Positions 35,463-43,508 of a DNA stretch of 64,000 nt are shown one piece after another; the first letter of the stretch is position 1, and every line of letters begins with the position of its first letter. The notes under the pieces are model-generated. The model made no database searches. It was not told where the DNA came from and was given only the letters and a program-made list of their open reading frames with translations. Origin of the DNA: Sphingomonas hankookensis (lineage in GTDB: Bacteria; Pseudomonadota; Alphaproteobacteria; Sphingomonadales; Sphingomonadaceae). Position numbers and translations under genes: made by a program. Location: the NCBI RefSeq assembly GCF_022664465.1, contig NZ_JAKREV010000001.1, positions 496,001-560,000 of the forward strand. The letters run 5' to 3'.

Positions 35463-35915
35463 ATGCAGCAATCGGCAGTCGCCTATTTCACCAACGGCCG
35501 GATCATCCTCGCGCCGGTATCGCGCACCGCGTCAGGCGCCATGATCGCCACCAATCCCAAATGGTTCGGCAAGTCGGCCAAGAAGACGGTGATCGCCCAG
35601 GCGATCACCGAGGCATTGTCCGCCGCGCACGACGGCGTGGCCGACCCGACGCCCGAGCAATGGAAGCGGCAGTTCATCCCGTTTCAGGATGCGGCGGCGG
35701 TGAAGAACTTCAAGACGTTCATGCGCGATGCCCGGCGCGTCGATATCGAACGGACCGGCGGTGCGATCATGCTGACCCCGTTCGACAATCTGGGCGCGAA
35801 CAACGGCTTCGAAGCGCGGGATGGCGAAGTGCGAAAGGTCGCGGCGGACGATGGCGAGGGTGTGGCGCGGGCGTTGCTAGCATTACTTGGATTGCGGCCT
35901 GACACCAGCAATTGA
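35463..35915 (+). CDS. Hypothetical protein
   Basis: The 150-residue product has no signal peptide or membrane segment. It starts MQQSAVAYFTNGRIILAPVS, has PKWFGKSAKKTVIAQAITEAL near residue 32 (basic, helical) and a FIPFQDAAAVKNFKTFMRDA stretch near residue 71. I recognise no known domain. It lies 42 bp after cysH and before a family A repeat, so it may be the last gene of the sulfur operon or an independent gene. Coding character is supported by length and GC3 bias only. Confidence 0.6.
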   Translation: MQQSAVAYFTNGRIILAPVSRTASGAMIATNPKWFGKSAKKTVIAQAITEALSAAHDGVADPTPEQWKRQFIPFQDAAAVKNFKTFMRDARRVDIERTGGAIMLTPFDNLGANNGFEARDGEVRKVAADDGEGVARALLALLGLRPDTSN

Positions 35916-35935
35916 TCCACGCACATCGCAACAAG

Positions 35936-36018
35936 CGTCATCCCAGCGAAGGCTGGGATCTCCCGCTGATAGCTCGCAGCAGGAGCCGCCAGAGACCCCA
36001 GCCTTCGCTGGGGTGACG
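35936..36018. repeat. Palindromic intergenic repeat, family A, copy 8
   Basis: CGTCATCCCAGCGAAGGCTG at the left is mirrored by CAGCCTTCGCTGGGGTGACG at the right (35999-36018). It separates the hypothetical gene and the convergent GMC oxidoreductase gene. Confidence 0.87.
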
Positions 36019-36060
36019 ATTTTGGGTAACCGCCACTCCAACGAACGCCGGGGTCGAGCA

Positions 36061-37737
36061 TCACGCCCAAGCCTTCGTCCGCACCGCATGGTCCGCCGCA
36101 CGCGCGGTCAGCGCCATGAAGGTCAGCGACGGATTGACGCACGACACCGACGCCATCTGCGCGCCGTCGGTGACGTACAGGTTCGACGCGTCATGCGCCT
36201 GGCTCCAGCCGTTCAGCACAGACTTACGCGGGTCCATTCCCATACGCGCGCCGCCCATTTCGTGGATCGCGTCGCCGGGGACATGCTCGCCCTCATAGCT
36301 GCGGACGTTGGTCAGGCCGGCGGCCTTCAGCATCTTCTCACCCTCGATCCGGGCATCGGCCATCATCTTCAGTTCGTTGTCACGGAACTTCACGTCGAAC
36401 CGCATCAGCGGCACACCGAAGCGATCGACCTTGTTCGCGTGCAGCGACACGCGGTTGTCGGCATAGGGCAGGCATTCGCCGAATGCGCCCATCCCAAACT
36501 TCCACGGGCCATAGCGCCGCATGCCGTGCTTCATGTCCTTGCCGAAGCCGACCGGTGCGGCAGGATCACGCCGCGCGCTGCCCTGATAGCCATAGCCGCG
36601 ACGGAAGCCGACGCCCTCATCGCCCTTCAGGTTGCGGAAGCGCGGGACATAGACCCCGCCCGGCCGTCGCCCGAACTCGATCATATCGGTCATGCCAGGG
36701 ATTTCGCCCTCGGCCCCGACGCGGAAGATATGGTCCATGACATAGCGACCCAACGTCCCGCTGGTGTCGAAATGGCTGCGACCGCCGCCGGCCATACGCG
36801 AGTTCATCAGGATCTGCGTCGATGCCATCGCCGATGCGCACAGGAACACCATGCCGGCCTGCACCGTCTGCGCCTGTCCTGTCTTGGCGTCGATGAAGCG
36901 AACCCCGGTCACCTTCTTGCGTGCGGCATCATATTCGAGGTTGGTGACCACCGCATCGGATTGCAGCGTCAACCGCCCCGTAGCCCGCGCCGCCGGCAGC
37001 GTCACCGCCTGGGTCGAGAAATAGGCGCCGAACGAACAGCCATTGCCGCACTGGTTGCGGAACTGGCACTTGCTGCGGTTTTGGTCGGGCTTGTCCTCGG
37101 TCATGTTGGACAGGCGGGTGTGGATCAGCTTGCGCCCTGGAAACTGCGTTTCCAGCTTCTGCTTCAACCATTTTTCCGCGACGTTCATGTCCATCGGCGG
37201 CTGGAATTCGCTGTCGGGCAGATACGGCAAATTCTCGCGCGATCCCGATACACCGATATATTTCTCGACATAGCTGTACCACGGCGCGACGTCGTCATAG
37301 CCGATCGGCCATTCGCCATCGACGCCTTCGCGCTTGTTCGCCGCAAAGTCGTCAGCGCTCCAACGGAACGTCCAGCGGCCCCAGATCAGCGACTTGCCGC
37401 CGACCGCGCCGGGGCGAATCCAGTAGAATTTCTCGCCTTCGTCGAACGCATAGGGGTTCAGCCGGTCGTCATTATAGAATTGCTGGCTGCTCGGCGCGAC
37501 ATAGCCATGCTTGGCGATGAAATAGTCGCTGTCCATCAGCGGCTTGGGCATCTGGTTGCGCGCCGGGACCTCGTATGCCGGCTTGCCGTCATACGGATAG
37601 CCCTCGATATGCTCGACCATGCGCCCACGGTCGAGCATCAGGACGCGCAGGCCCTTTTCGGTCAGTTCCTTCGCGGCGAACCCGCCGCTGACGCCCGATC
37701 CGATGACGATCGCGTCGAACCTGTTGGTGACAGCCAT
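36061..37737 (-). CDS. GMC oxidoreductase, glycoside 3-dehydrogenase large subunit-like
   Basis: The 558-residue flavoprotein has the FAD motif VIGSGVSGGFAAKELTEKG (from about residue 12) and a GMC C-terminal domain with SVSCVNPSLTFMALTARAAD. A Cys cluster, KCQFRNQCGNGCSFG, near residues 220-235 recalls the iron-sulfur site of FAD-dependent glucose dehydrogenases. It has no signal peptide of its own, so it probably rides the Tat-exported small subunit (38592-39167) to the periplasm. The lactose/glycoside 3-dehydrogenase of this family oxidises the C3 hydroxyl of sugars and passes electrons to a cytochrome c. It is the last gene of the minus-strand operon. Confidence 0.85.
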   Translation of the reverse strand: MAVTNRFDAIVIGSGVSGGFAAKELTEKGLRVLMLDRGRMVEHIEGYPYDGKPAYEVPARNQMPKPLMDSDYFIAKHGYVAPSSQQFYNDDRLNPYAFDEGEKFYWIRPGAVGGKSLIWGRWTFRWSADDFAANKREGVDGEWPIGYDDVAPWYSYVEKYIGVSGSRENLPYLPDSEFQPPMDMNVAEKWLKQKLETQFPGRKLIHTRLSNMTEDKPDQNRSKCQFRNQCGNGCSFGAYFSTQAVTLPAARATGRLTLQSDAVVTNLEYDAARKKVTGVRFIDAKTGQAQTVQAGMVFLCASAMASTQILMNSRMAGGGRSHFDTSGTLGRYVMDHIFRVGAEGEIPGMTDMIEFGRRPGGVYVPRFRNLKGDEGVGFRRGYGYQGSARRDPAAPVGFGKDMKHGMRRYGPWKFGMGAFGECLPYADNRVSLHANKVDRFGVPLMRFDVKFRDNELKMMADARIEGEKMLKAAGLTNVRSYEGEHVPGDAIHEMGGARMGMDPRKSVLNGWSQAHDASNLYVTDGAQMASVSCVNPSLTFMALTARAADHAVRTKAWA

Positions 37738-37761
37738 ATATCCCCTCCAAGGGCAATTTTA

Positions 37762-38595
37762 TCAGTAGCGAAGCGCGCGCAGCGTCCGGTAGCTGGTCGT
37801 TATGTCGGGCAGATAGGGCGCCGGCGCCTCATCGTTCTCGACATAGAAATGGCGGACGCCCTTGCTGCCGGCGCGGCGGAACAACGCGGCGAAATCGGTC
37901 TTGCCAGCGCCGACCGCGGTCATGCTGCCATCGGCGCGCATGTCCTTGACGTGATAGGCGTAGAGCCGCGGCCCCAGCCGATCGATCCACGCGCCGACAT
38001 CCTCACCGGCATGGCCGACCCAATAGAGGTCGAGCTCGACCTTCACCAGCGCCGGGTCGGTCGCCTTGAGCAGCCGCTCGTACAGGCTGACGCCGCCTGG
38101 CTTCACCGTGAATTCGAAGTCGTGGTTGTGATAGGCGAAACCCAGCCCCGCCTTGCGCAGGTCGGCGGCGAAGCGGTTGATGTTCGGCAGCGCCTGCGTC
38201 CAGCCCGCTTCGTTGCGATACTGGTCGGTCATATACGGCAGGACCACCGTATCGGCGCCAAGCGTCTTGGCCATCGCGACCTGTTTGTCGAACGAGCCAA
38301 GCAGCGCTTCATAGCCGATATGAACCGAGGGCGACGTCAGCCCCAGCCGGTCCATCGTCTGCCGCAGCATCTTGTGGTCCATGGCGTCGTACCCGCCGCC
38401 GCCATATTCGACCTCGCGATAGCCGATCTTGGCGATCGACGTCAGCGTAGCGACCGGGTCCTTCTGGAACAGCTCGCGGACGGTGTAGAGCTGGATGCCC
38501 ACCTTGCCGATCTGCGCGGCCGAAGCGGTGCGGGTGGCGGCGAGCGCGGCAACGCCGCCCGCCCCGATCAGGAGGTTCCTGCGATCGATCATCAT
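37762..38595 (-). CDS. Exported sugar phosphate isomerase/epimerase-like TIM-barrel protein
   Basis: The 277-residue protein has an N-terminal RR-containing signal (MMIDRRNLLIGAGGVAALAA, Tat-like) and a xylose isomerase-like TIM barrel (AP_endonuc_2) after it: QLYTVRELFQKDPVATL, EVEYGGGGYDAMDHKM and a metal-site region YHNHDFEFTVKPGG, KVELDLYWVGHAG and YAYHVKDMRADG. Related proteins in keto-glycoside loci act as 3-keto-sugar lyases, hydratases or epimerases. A periplasmic position would allow direct action on the product of the GMC dehydrogenase. It overlaps the small subunit by 4 nt. Confidence 0.82.
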   Translation of the reverse strand: MMIDRRNLLIGAGGVAALAATRTASAAQIGKVGIQLYTVRELFQKDPVATLTSIAKIGYREVEYGGGGYDAMDHKMLRQTMDRLGLTSPSVHIGYEALLGSFDKQVAMAKTLGADTVVLPYMTDQYRNEAGWTQALPNINRFAADLRKAGLGFAYHNHDFEFTVKPGGVSLYERLLKATDPALVKVELDLYWVGHAGEDVGAWIDRLGPRLYAYHVKDMRADGSMTAVGAGKTDFAALFRRAGSKGVRHFYVENDEAPAPYLPDITTSYRTLRALRY

Positions 38596-39167
38596 GCGCT
38601 ATAGACCTTGTTGACCTTGGAATAGGGAAAGGCGCCGTCGTATTCGCCGGGCACCGGCAAATATTCGCGCTCCTGCGTCATGCCGATCTCCGACGTGTAA
38701 TAGCCGGCGATGACCAGCTGGCGGAACGCTTCGAAGAAGGTCTTGCCACCGGTGATCTGGCCGTTCATCGCCAGCGTCAGCAGCGCGTCCTGCTGTGCCG
38801 GCGTCGCCTTGGCGGTCGACACGCGGTAGTCCGCCATCGCTTTCGCCTCGATCGCGTCGAGCCCTGCCAGGATCGGCACGCGTTCGGCGGGATAGGACCA
38901 GTCGGCCAGCAGCTTTTCGATATAGACCGGCACCCCGGCCGCGATCGCGCCGGGCGTATCGGTCGTCGGCAGCACCCGTTCGCTCAGCGCCGTCATCGCC
39001 GCGCGCTGTACCGGCGTGAAGACCGCCGCGCTCGGCGGCCCTTCGCTGATCGTCGGAACGGGCGTCACGATCGGCCCGCTCGCGCCGGCCGCCCGCGCGA
39101 GCGGCGCGTAGAGCGCGGTGCCGAACATCGCCGCGACGCCGGCCAGCGCCGTCCTGCGGTCGATCAT
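38592..39167 (-). CDS. Gluconate 2-dehydrogenase subunit 3-type small subunit (Tat-exported)
   Basis: The 191-residue product has a twin-arginine-like signal (MIDRRTALAGVAAMFGTALY) followed by the gluconate 2-dehydrogenase subunit 3 fold, with FTPVQRAAMTALSERVLPTT and the AGVPVYIEKLLADW stretch. In this family the small subunit carries the partner GMC subunit across the membrane and helps its assembly. In Caulobacter, a homologous trio (LacA, LacB and a cytochrome) oxidises lactose. The gene is between DUF1080 and TIM-barrel genes, each overlapping by 4 nt. Confidence 0.88.
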   Translation of the reverse strand: MIDRRTALAGVAAMFGTALYAPLARAAGASGPIVTPVPTISEGPPSAAVFTPVQRAAMTALSERVLPTTDTPGAIAAGVPVYIEKLLADWSYPAERVPILAGLDAIEAKAMADYRVSTAKATPAQQDALLTLAMNGQITGGKTFFEAFRQLVIAGYYTSEIGMTQEREYLPVPGEYDGAFPYSKVNKVYSA

Positions 39168-39991
39168 TTCACATTCTCCTTCAAATCCTGCGCGATCGCC
39201 GCTTCGGGCAACGGACGGACCCAGATGTTGCGGAACGACACCGGCGAATCATGATCCTGCAGCTGGATCGGCAAGGCATCGCCATGCGCGGTATATTTCG
39301 CGACCTGCCGCCATGCGGTCGTGCCCAGCATCGCCTGGTGATTCTGCACCACCACCCCGTTCAGGAATGCGGTGACATAGGCCGGACGCACCAGCGACCC
39401 GTCGGCGGCGAAGCGCGGTCGTTCGAACACGATGTCATAGCTTTGCCACTCGCCCGGCGCGCGCGCGGCGTTCACCAGCGGCGGCTTGAAGCCATAGACC
39501 GCACCGACCGTGCCATCGGCATAGGTCGGGTTGCGATAGCCATCGAGGATCTGCACCTCGTAGCGCTGCATGAACCAGATGCCGCTATTGCCGCGATCCT
39601 GCGACGTCTTGGTCGGCGGATTGGGGCTGCGGAATTCCAGATGCAGCTGCACGTCGCCGAAGCTCTGCTTGCTGACCAGCGCGTTCTCGCCGCCGGCACT
39701 GGCGCGCGACGGCACGGTCATCGCCCCGTCCTTGATCGGCCACGCGCTACGCTGCGGGGTCCATGCGTCGAGCGAGCGCCCGTCGAACAGCACCACCGCG
39801 TCGGACGGCGCACCGCCCGGCTGCTTCGCCGGCGTCACCACCACCGGTGCCGGTCGGTCGGCGTCATGCACCCGCCACTGCCCGCCGGGCAGCATTGGCG
39901 TGTCCCTGAACCCCGGCTTTTCCTGCGCCGAACCTGCCGTTGAGAGCGTTATCAAAGTCGCACCGAGTACGACCATCGTGCGGAGCGTCAT
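39164..39991 (-). CDS. DUF1080 3-keto-glycoside hydrolase-like protein, exported
   Basis: The 275-residue product has a Sec signal peptide (MTLRTMVVLGATLITLSTAG) and one DUF1080 domain. Conserved family features are VVLFDGRSLDAWTPQ, the ELEFR-like strand VQLHLEFRSPNP, NSGIWFMQRYEVQILDGY and IQLQDHDSPVSFRNIWVRPL. DUF1080 domains are beta-jelly-roll modules; characterised members hydrolyse 3-keto-glucosides. It fits the periplasmic step after C3 oxidation by the GMC complex. An AGGGGAGG sequence 3-10 bp before ATG 39991 supports the start, and there is a 13-bp gap to the preceding gene. Confidence 0.88.
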   Translation of the reverse strand: MTLRTMVVLGATLITLSTAGSAQEKPGFRDTPMLPGGQWRVHDADRPAPVVVTPAKQPGGAPSDAVVLFDGRSLDAWTPQRSAWPIKDGAMTVPSRASAGGENALVSKQSFGDVQLHLEFRSPNPPTKTSQDRGNSGIWFMQRYEVQILDGYRNPTYADGTVGAVYGFKPPLVNAARAPGEWQSYDIVFERPRFAADGSLVRPAYVTAFLNGVVVQNHQAMLGTTAWRQVAKYTAHGDALPIQLQDHDSPVSFRNIWVRPLPEAAIAQDLKENVK

Positions 39992-40004
39992 TTCGCCTCC
40001 CCTG

Positions 40005-40919
40005 TTAAGCCTGATCGATCCGGCGATAGGCGGCGACCAGCGCCTCTTCGCCCGCGCGACCCTTGATCGAATTGCCATGTTCCATGCCGATCACCCCGGC
40101 ATAGCGCTTGCCGCGCAGCCACTGGACGATCCGGGCATAGTTGATCTCGCCGGTCTCCGGCTCGTTGCGGCCGGGATTGTCCCCGAACTGGATATAGCCG
40201 ATCTCGTCCCAGCAGGTGTCCAGCGTCGGGATCAGATTCCCCGACTGTATCTGCTCGTGATACAGGTCGGCGAGGATCTTCACCCCCGGACTGTTCGCCC
40301 CGCGCGCCACCGCATAGCCCTGCGCGATGGTCTGCATATAGACGCCGGGATGATTGGTGCGGGTGTTGAGCGGCTCCATCACCATCGCGATCCCGTGCGG
40401 CGCGACGATCTCGCCCGCGCGGCGCATCACGTCGATCACCCGCGCAGTCTGGATATCTACCGGCACCTTGGGGTCCATGAAACCGGTCACGACGGTCATC
40501 CGCGTCGCCGACAGCCGCTTGGCGACGTCGATCGAGGCGCGGATATCGGCGAGGAACGCATCGCGCTCCGCCCCGTCATTGGCGCCGAGCAACGGCCGCG
40601 ACTGCGCCCATTTCGGCATGGAGGCGACGAACACACCCATCGTCATGCCGCGCTGCTGCAACGCCCTCGCCATCGCGGTCTGTTCCGCGACGCTGCGCAA
40701 GGCGGCTTCGTTGTCTTCCCACGCGGTGAAGCCCTGGTCCGCGGCATAGGCGATCTGTTCGATCCGCCCGCCCCGGCTGGCGAAGCTGCCCTCGTGCGGC
40801 GCATACTTTAGCGAGAAGCGCGCGGCGTTCGACGGGGGCCGTTGTGCCGCGCCGATGCCGGCGGCAAGCGACGCGGCGGCGGCCCCTGCCATTACCGTGC
40901 GGCGCGACACCCCGGTCAT
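40005..40919 (-). CDS. Tat-exported hydroxypyruvate isomerase-like TIM-barrel protein
   Basis: The 304-residue protein starts MTGVSRRTVMAGAAAASLAA, a Tat-like signal, then a TIM barrel of the hydroxypyruvate isomerase/AP_endonuc_2 type. Metal-site-like segments are MVMEPLNTRTNHPGVYM, VKILADLYHEQIQSGNL, GYIQFGDNPGRNEPETG and VIGMEHGNSIKG. It differs in sequence from the isomerase-like protein at 37762, so the operon exports two distinct barrels. I infer isomerase, epimerase or lyase activity on oxidised sugars. It overlaps the cytochrome gene by 4 nt. Confidence 0.82.
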   Translation of the reverse strand: MTGVSRRTVMAGAAAASLAAGIGAAQRPPSNAARFSLKYAPHEGSFASRGGRIEQIAYAADQGFTAWEDNEAALRSVAEQTAMARALQQRGMTMGVFVASMPKWAQSRPLLGANDGAERDAFLADIRASIDVAKRLSATRMTVVTGFMDPKVPVDIQTARVIDVMRRAGEIVAPHGIAMVMEPLNTRTNHPGVYMQTIAQGYAVARGANSPGVKILADLYHEQIQSGNLIPTLDTCWDEIGYIQFGDNPGRNEPETGEINYARIVQWLRGKRYAGVIGMEHGNSIKGRAGEEALVAAYRRIDQA

Positions 40920-41293
40920 TTGGCGGACGTCAGATAAGCGATGATCGCCGCGCGCTTCGCCGGATCGGGCGTCGCGATCGGCATCCGCGTGCCGGGGACC
41001 TTCTTGGTCGGGCCGGCCAGATATTCGTCGAGCGTCTTGGCGTCCCAGCGCAGCTTCGACGCCTTCATCGCAGGCGAATAATTGAACCCTGCGACCGACG
41101 CCGCGGGGCGGCCGACCACGCCGTTCAGGTTCGGGCCGATGCCGTTGCGGCCGCCCTTGTTGACGGTGTGGCACGCCTTGCACGCATTGAACGCGGCCGG
41201 CGCCGGGGTCTGCGCGGTGGTCGGCGTGGCGGTGGCGAGCAGCGCGACGGTCGCGCTGGCTCCGGCGATGGCGATACCCATCAACAGCTTCAT
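40916..41293 (-). CDS. Exported class I cytochrome c
   Basis: The 125-residue product has a signal peptide (MKLLMGIAIAGASATVALLA) and a single haem-binding CKACH motif in FNACKACHTVNKGGRNGIGP near residue 38. The distal Met ligand is probably in GTRMPIATPDPAKR. The GPNLNGVVGRPAASVAGF loop is typical of small mitochondrial-like cytochromes c. In this operon it should take electrons from the FAD dehydrogenase complex and pass them to the respiratory chain. It overlaps the neighbouring genes by 4 nt on both sides. Confidence 0.92.
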   Translation of the reverse strand: MKLLMGIAIAGASATVALLATATPTTAQTPAPAAFNACKACHTVNKGGRNGIGPNLNGVVGRPAASVAGFNYSPAMKASKLRWDAKTLDEYLAGPTKKVPGTRMPIATPDPAKRAAIIAYLTSAK

Positions 41294-42453
41294 CGATACT
41301 CTCCTGATACGCGACCCGAAACCGGGGTCCATTTGTCGTCGCCCTGAGCGTTGGCGATCATTGCCTCGATGAACGCCATCGTCCGCAATCCGTCGGCGAG
41401 GCCCGGCACGAACCGGTCGTCCCTGCCCTGCAACTGCGCCGCAAATCCCTGATACAGGTTGGCGAACGCCTCGATATAGCCTTCCGGATGGCCCGACGGC
41501 GTACGCAGCAACGCCTGCGTCGAGGGGCTGAGTCCCGGCCCGCCCGCGCGCACCACTTCGGCCGGCCGGTCAAGCCAGCGCAGCGTCAGCGTGTTCGGCT
41601 CCATCTGCGCCCATTCGAGCGTGCCGTGTTCGCCCGACACGCGCAGCTTCAGGCCATTCTCCTCGCCCGCCGCGACCTGGCTGGCCTTGAGCGTACCGCG
41701 CGCGCCGCCCTCGAAGCGCAGCAGCGCGCCGACATCGTCGTCCAGCCGCCGTCCGGGGACATGCGCGGTCAAATCGGCACACAGCGCGTCGACCCGCACC
41801 CCCGACACATGCTCAGCGAGGTGAAAGGCATGCGTCCCGATATCGCCGAGGCAGCCGCCCATCCCGGCCTTTGCCGGATCGGTGCGCCATGCCGCCTGTT
41901 TGTTACCGTCGCCATCGATCGGCAGGCTTAGCCACCCTTGCAGATACTCGACCTGAACGAGCCGGATTTTGCCCAGATCGCCGCGACTTACGCGCACCCG
42001 TGCCTCTTCGACCAGCGGATAGCCGCTATAGGTGAAGGCCAGCGCGAACTTCGCCCCGCCCCGCTGCGCCGCCGCGGCAATCGCCTGCGCCTCGGCGGAA
42101 TTCATCGCCATCGGCTTTTCACAGAAAACGTGGATGCCCGCCTCCAGCGCGGCGATTGCCATCGGCGCATGGAGGTGGTTGGGCGTCACGATCGCCAGCG
42201 CGTCGATCCGCTCGGCCTGCGGCAGCGCGCATTCGGCGGCGATCAGCGCGTCGATCGTCGGATAGACCCGCGCCGGATCGAGCCCCAGCACCGCGCCGCT
42301 GCAGTCGTTACGCGCGGCGTCGCTGCTGAACGTCCCCGCGACCAGCCGCCAGTCGCCGTCGAGCGCCGCGGCCTTGCGATGGATCGCGCCGATGAACGCG
42401 CCCTCGCCGCCACCGGCCATCGCCAGCTTCAACGGTTCGTGCCGCGTGGTCAT
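41290..42453 (-). CDS. Gfo/Idh/MocA family NAD(P)-dependent oxidoreductase
   Basis: The 387-residue protein has an N-terminal Rossmann domain (LKLAMAGGGEGAFIGAIHRK) and the Gfo/Idh/MocA hallmark VFCEKPMAMNSAEAQAI near residue 109, which supplies the substrate Lys. The motif GDIGTHAFHLAEHVSG gives the family's His. It has no signal peptide and should act in the cytoplasm, reducing or oxidising a sugar or inositol-like substrate, perhaps a 3-keto-sugar. It overlaps the isomerase gene by 4 nt upstream and the cytochrome gene downstream. Confidence 0.9.
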   Translation of the reverse strand: MTTRHEPLKLAMAGGGEGAFIGAIHRKAAALDGDWRLVAGTFSSDAARNDCSGAVLGLDPARVYPTIDALIAAECALPQAERIDALAIVTPNHLHAPMAIAALEAGIHVFCEKPMAMNSAEAQAIAAAAQRGGAKFALAFTYSGYPLVEEARVRVSRGDLGKIRLVQVEYLQGWLSLPIDGDGNKQAAWRTDPAKAGMGGCLGDIGTHAFHLAEHVSGVRVDALCADLTAHVPGRRLDDDVGALLRFEGGARGTLKASQVAAGEENGLKLRVSGEHGTLEWAQMEPNTLTLRWLDRPAEVVRAGGPGLSPSTQALLRTPSGHPEGYIEAFANLYQGFAAQLQGRDDRFVPGLADGLRTMAFIEAMIANAQGDDKWTPVSGRVSGEYR

Positions 42454-43508
42454 TCCGCCGACAGCCCCATCAGCTTCCGGATCGCGGCGCGGTCGACGCC
42501 GCTCTTCGCGAAATCGTCGAAGGCATGGTCGGTCAGCTTGATCATATGCGCCTCGATAAACGGCGCACCTTCGGCCGCACCGTCGGCGGAGTTCTTGAGC
42601 GCACACTCCCATTCGAGCACCGCCCAGCCGTCATAGCCATATTGCGCCATGCGGCTGAACACGCCCGAGAAATCGACCTGTCCGTCACCCAGCGAGCGGA
42701 ACCGCCCGGCACGGTCGACCCAGCTCTGATAGCCGCCATAGACCCCCGACCGCCCGGTCGGATTGAACTCGGCATCCTTGACGTGGAAGCATGAAATGCG
42801 GTCGTGATAGCGGTCGATGAAGTCGAGATAGTCGAGCTGTTGCAGCACATAATGCGACGGGTCGAACAGCAGCCGCGCGGCATTGTGCCCGTTCACCGCG
42901 TCAAGGAACCGCTCCCACGTCGCGCCGTCGTGCAGGTCCTCGCCGGCATGGACCTCGAACGCGCAATGCACGCCATGGTCCTCGAACACGTCGAGGATCG
43001 GGGTCCAGCGCCGCGCCAGTTCGGCGAACGCCTCCTCGACCAGCCCCGCCGGACGCTGCGGCCACGGATAGACATAGGGCCATGCCAGCGCGCCGGAAAA
43101 GGTCGCATGCGCCTTCAGCCCCAGCTTCGCACTGGCCTTCGCCGCCATCTTGACCTGCTCGACCGCCCACAGCTGCCGCTCGGCGGGCTTGCCGTGGACT
43201 TCGCTCGGTGCAAACCCGTCGAACAGCGTGTCATAGGCCGGATGCACCGCGACCAGCTGCCCTTGCAAATGGGTCGACAACTCGGTCACTTCGATGCCAT
43301 GCACCGCCAGCTTGCCGGTCAGCTCGTCGCAATAGTCCTGGCTCTCGGACGCGGTCTTCAGGTCGATCAGCCGGCCGTCGCACGGAATCTGCACCCCGAC
43401 ATAGCCGAGCCCCGCAGCCCACTCGGCCATGTTCTCCAGCGTATCGAACGGCGCGGCATCGCCCAAGAACTGCGCCAGGAAAATGCCCGGCCCCTTCATG
43501 CCCGTCAT
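42450..43508 (-). CDS. Sugar phosphate isomerase/epimerase family TIM-barrel protein (cytoplasmic)
   Basis: The 352-residue xylose isomerase-like barrel has no signal peptide, unlike the two other barrels of the operon. Metal-ligand segments are visible: CAFEVHAGEDLHDG, LLFDPSHYVLQQLDY, SCFHVKDAEFNPTG and WAVLEWECALKNS. Such proteins are often found next to Gfo/Idh/MocA dehydrogenases in keto-sugar and inositol catabolism. The start may be ATG 43508, which overlaps the transporter stop, or ATG 43499. I infer cytoplasmic processing of the imported keto-sugar. Confidence 0.85.
   Translation of the reverse strand: MTGMKGPGIFLAQFLGDAAPFDTLENMAEWAAGLGYVGVQIPCDGRLIDLKTASESQDYCDELTGKLAVHGIEVTELSTHLQGQLVAVHPAYDTLFDGFAPSEVHGKPAERQLWAVEQVKMAAKASAKLGLKAHATFSGALAWPYVYPWPQRPAGLVEEAFAELARRWTPILDVFEDHGVHCAFEVHAGEDLHDGATWERFLDAVNGHNAARLLFDPSHYVLQQLDYLDFIDRYHDRISCFHVKDAEFNPTGRSGVYGGYQSWVDRAGRFRSLGDGQVDFSGVFSRMAQYGYDGWAVLEWECALKNSADGAAEGAPFIEAHMIKLTDHAFDDFAKSGVDRAAIRKLMGLSAE

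Noticed and set aside
35887-38604. 905-codon plus-strand frame opposite the GMC and isomerase genes
   Set aside because: Antisense to well supported genes, Arg/Ala/Val-rich, and spans a repeat and intergenic sequence.
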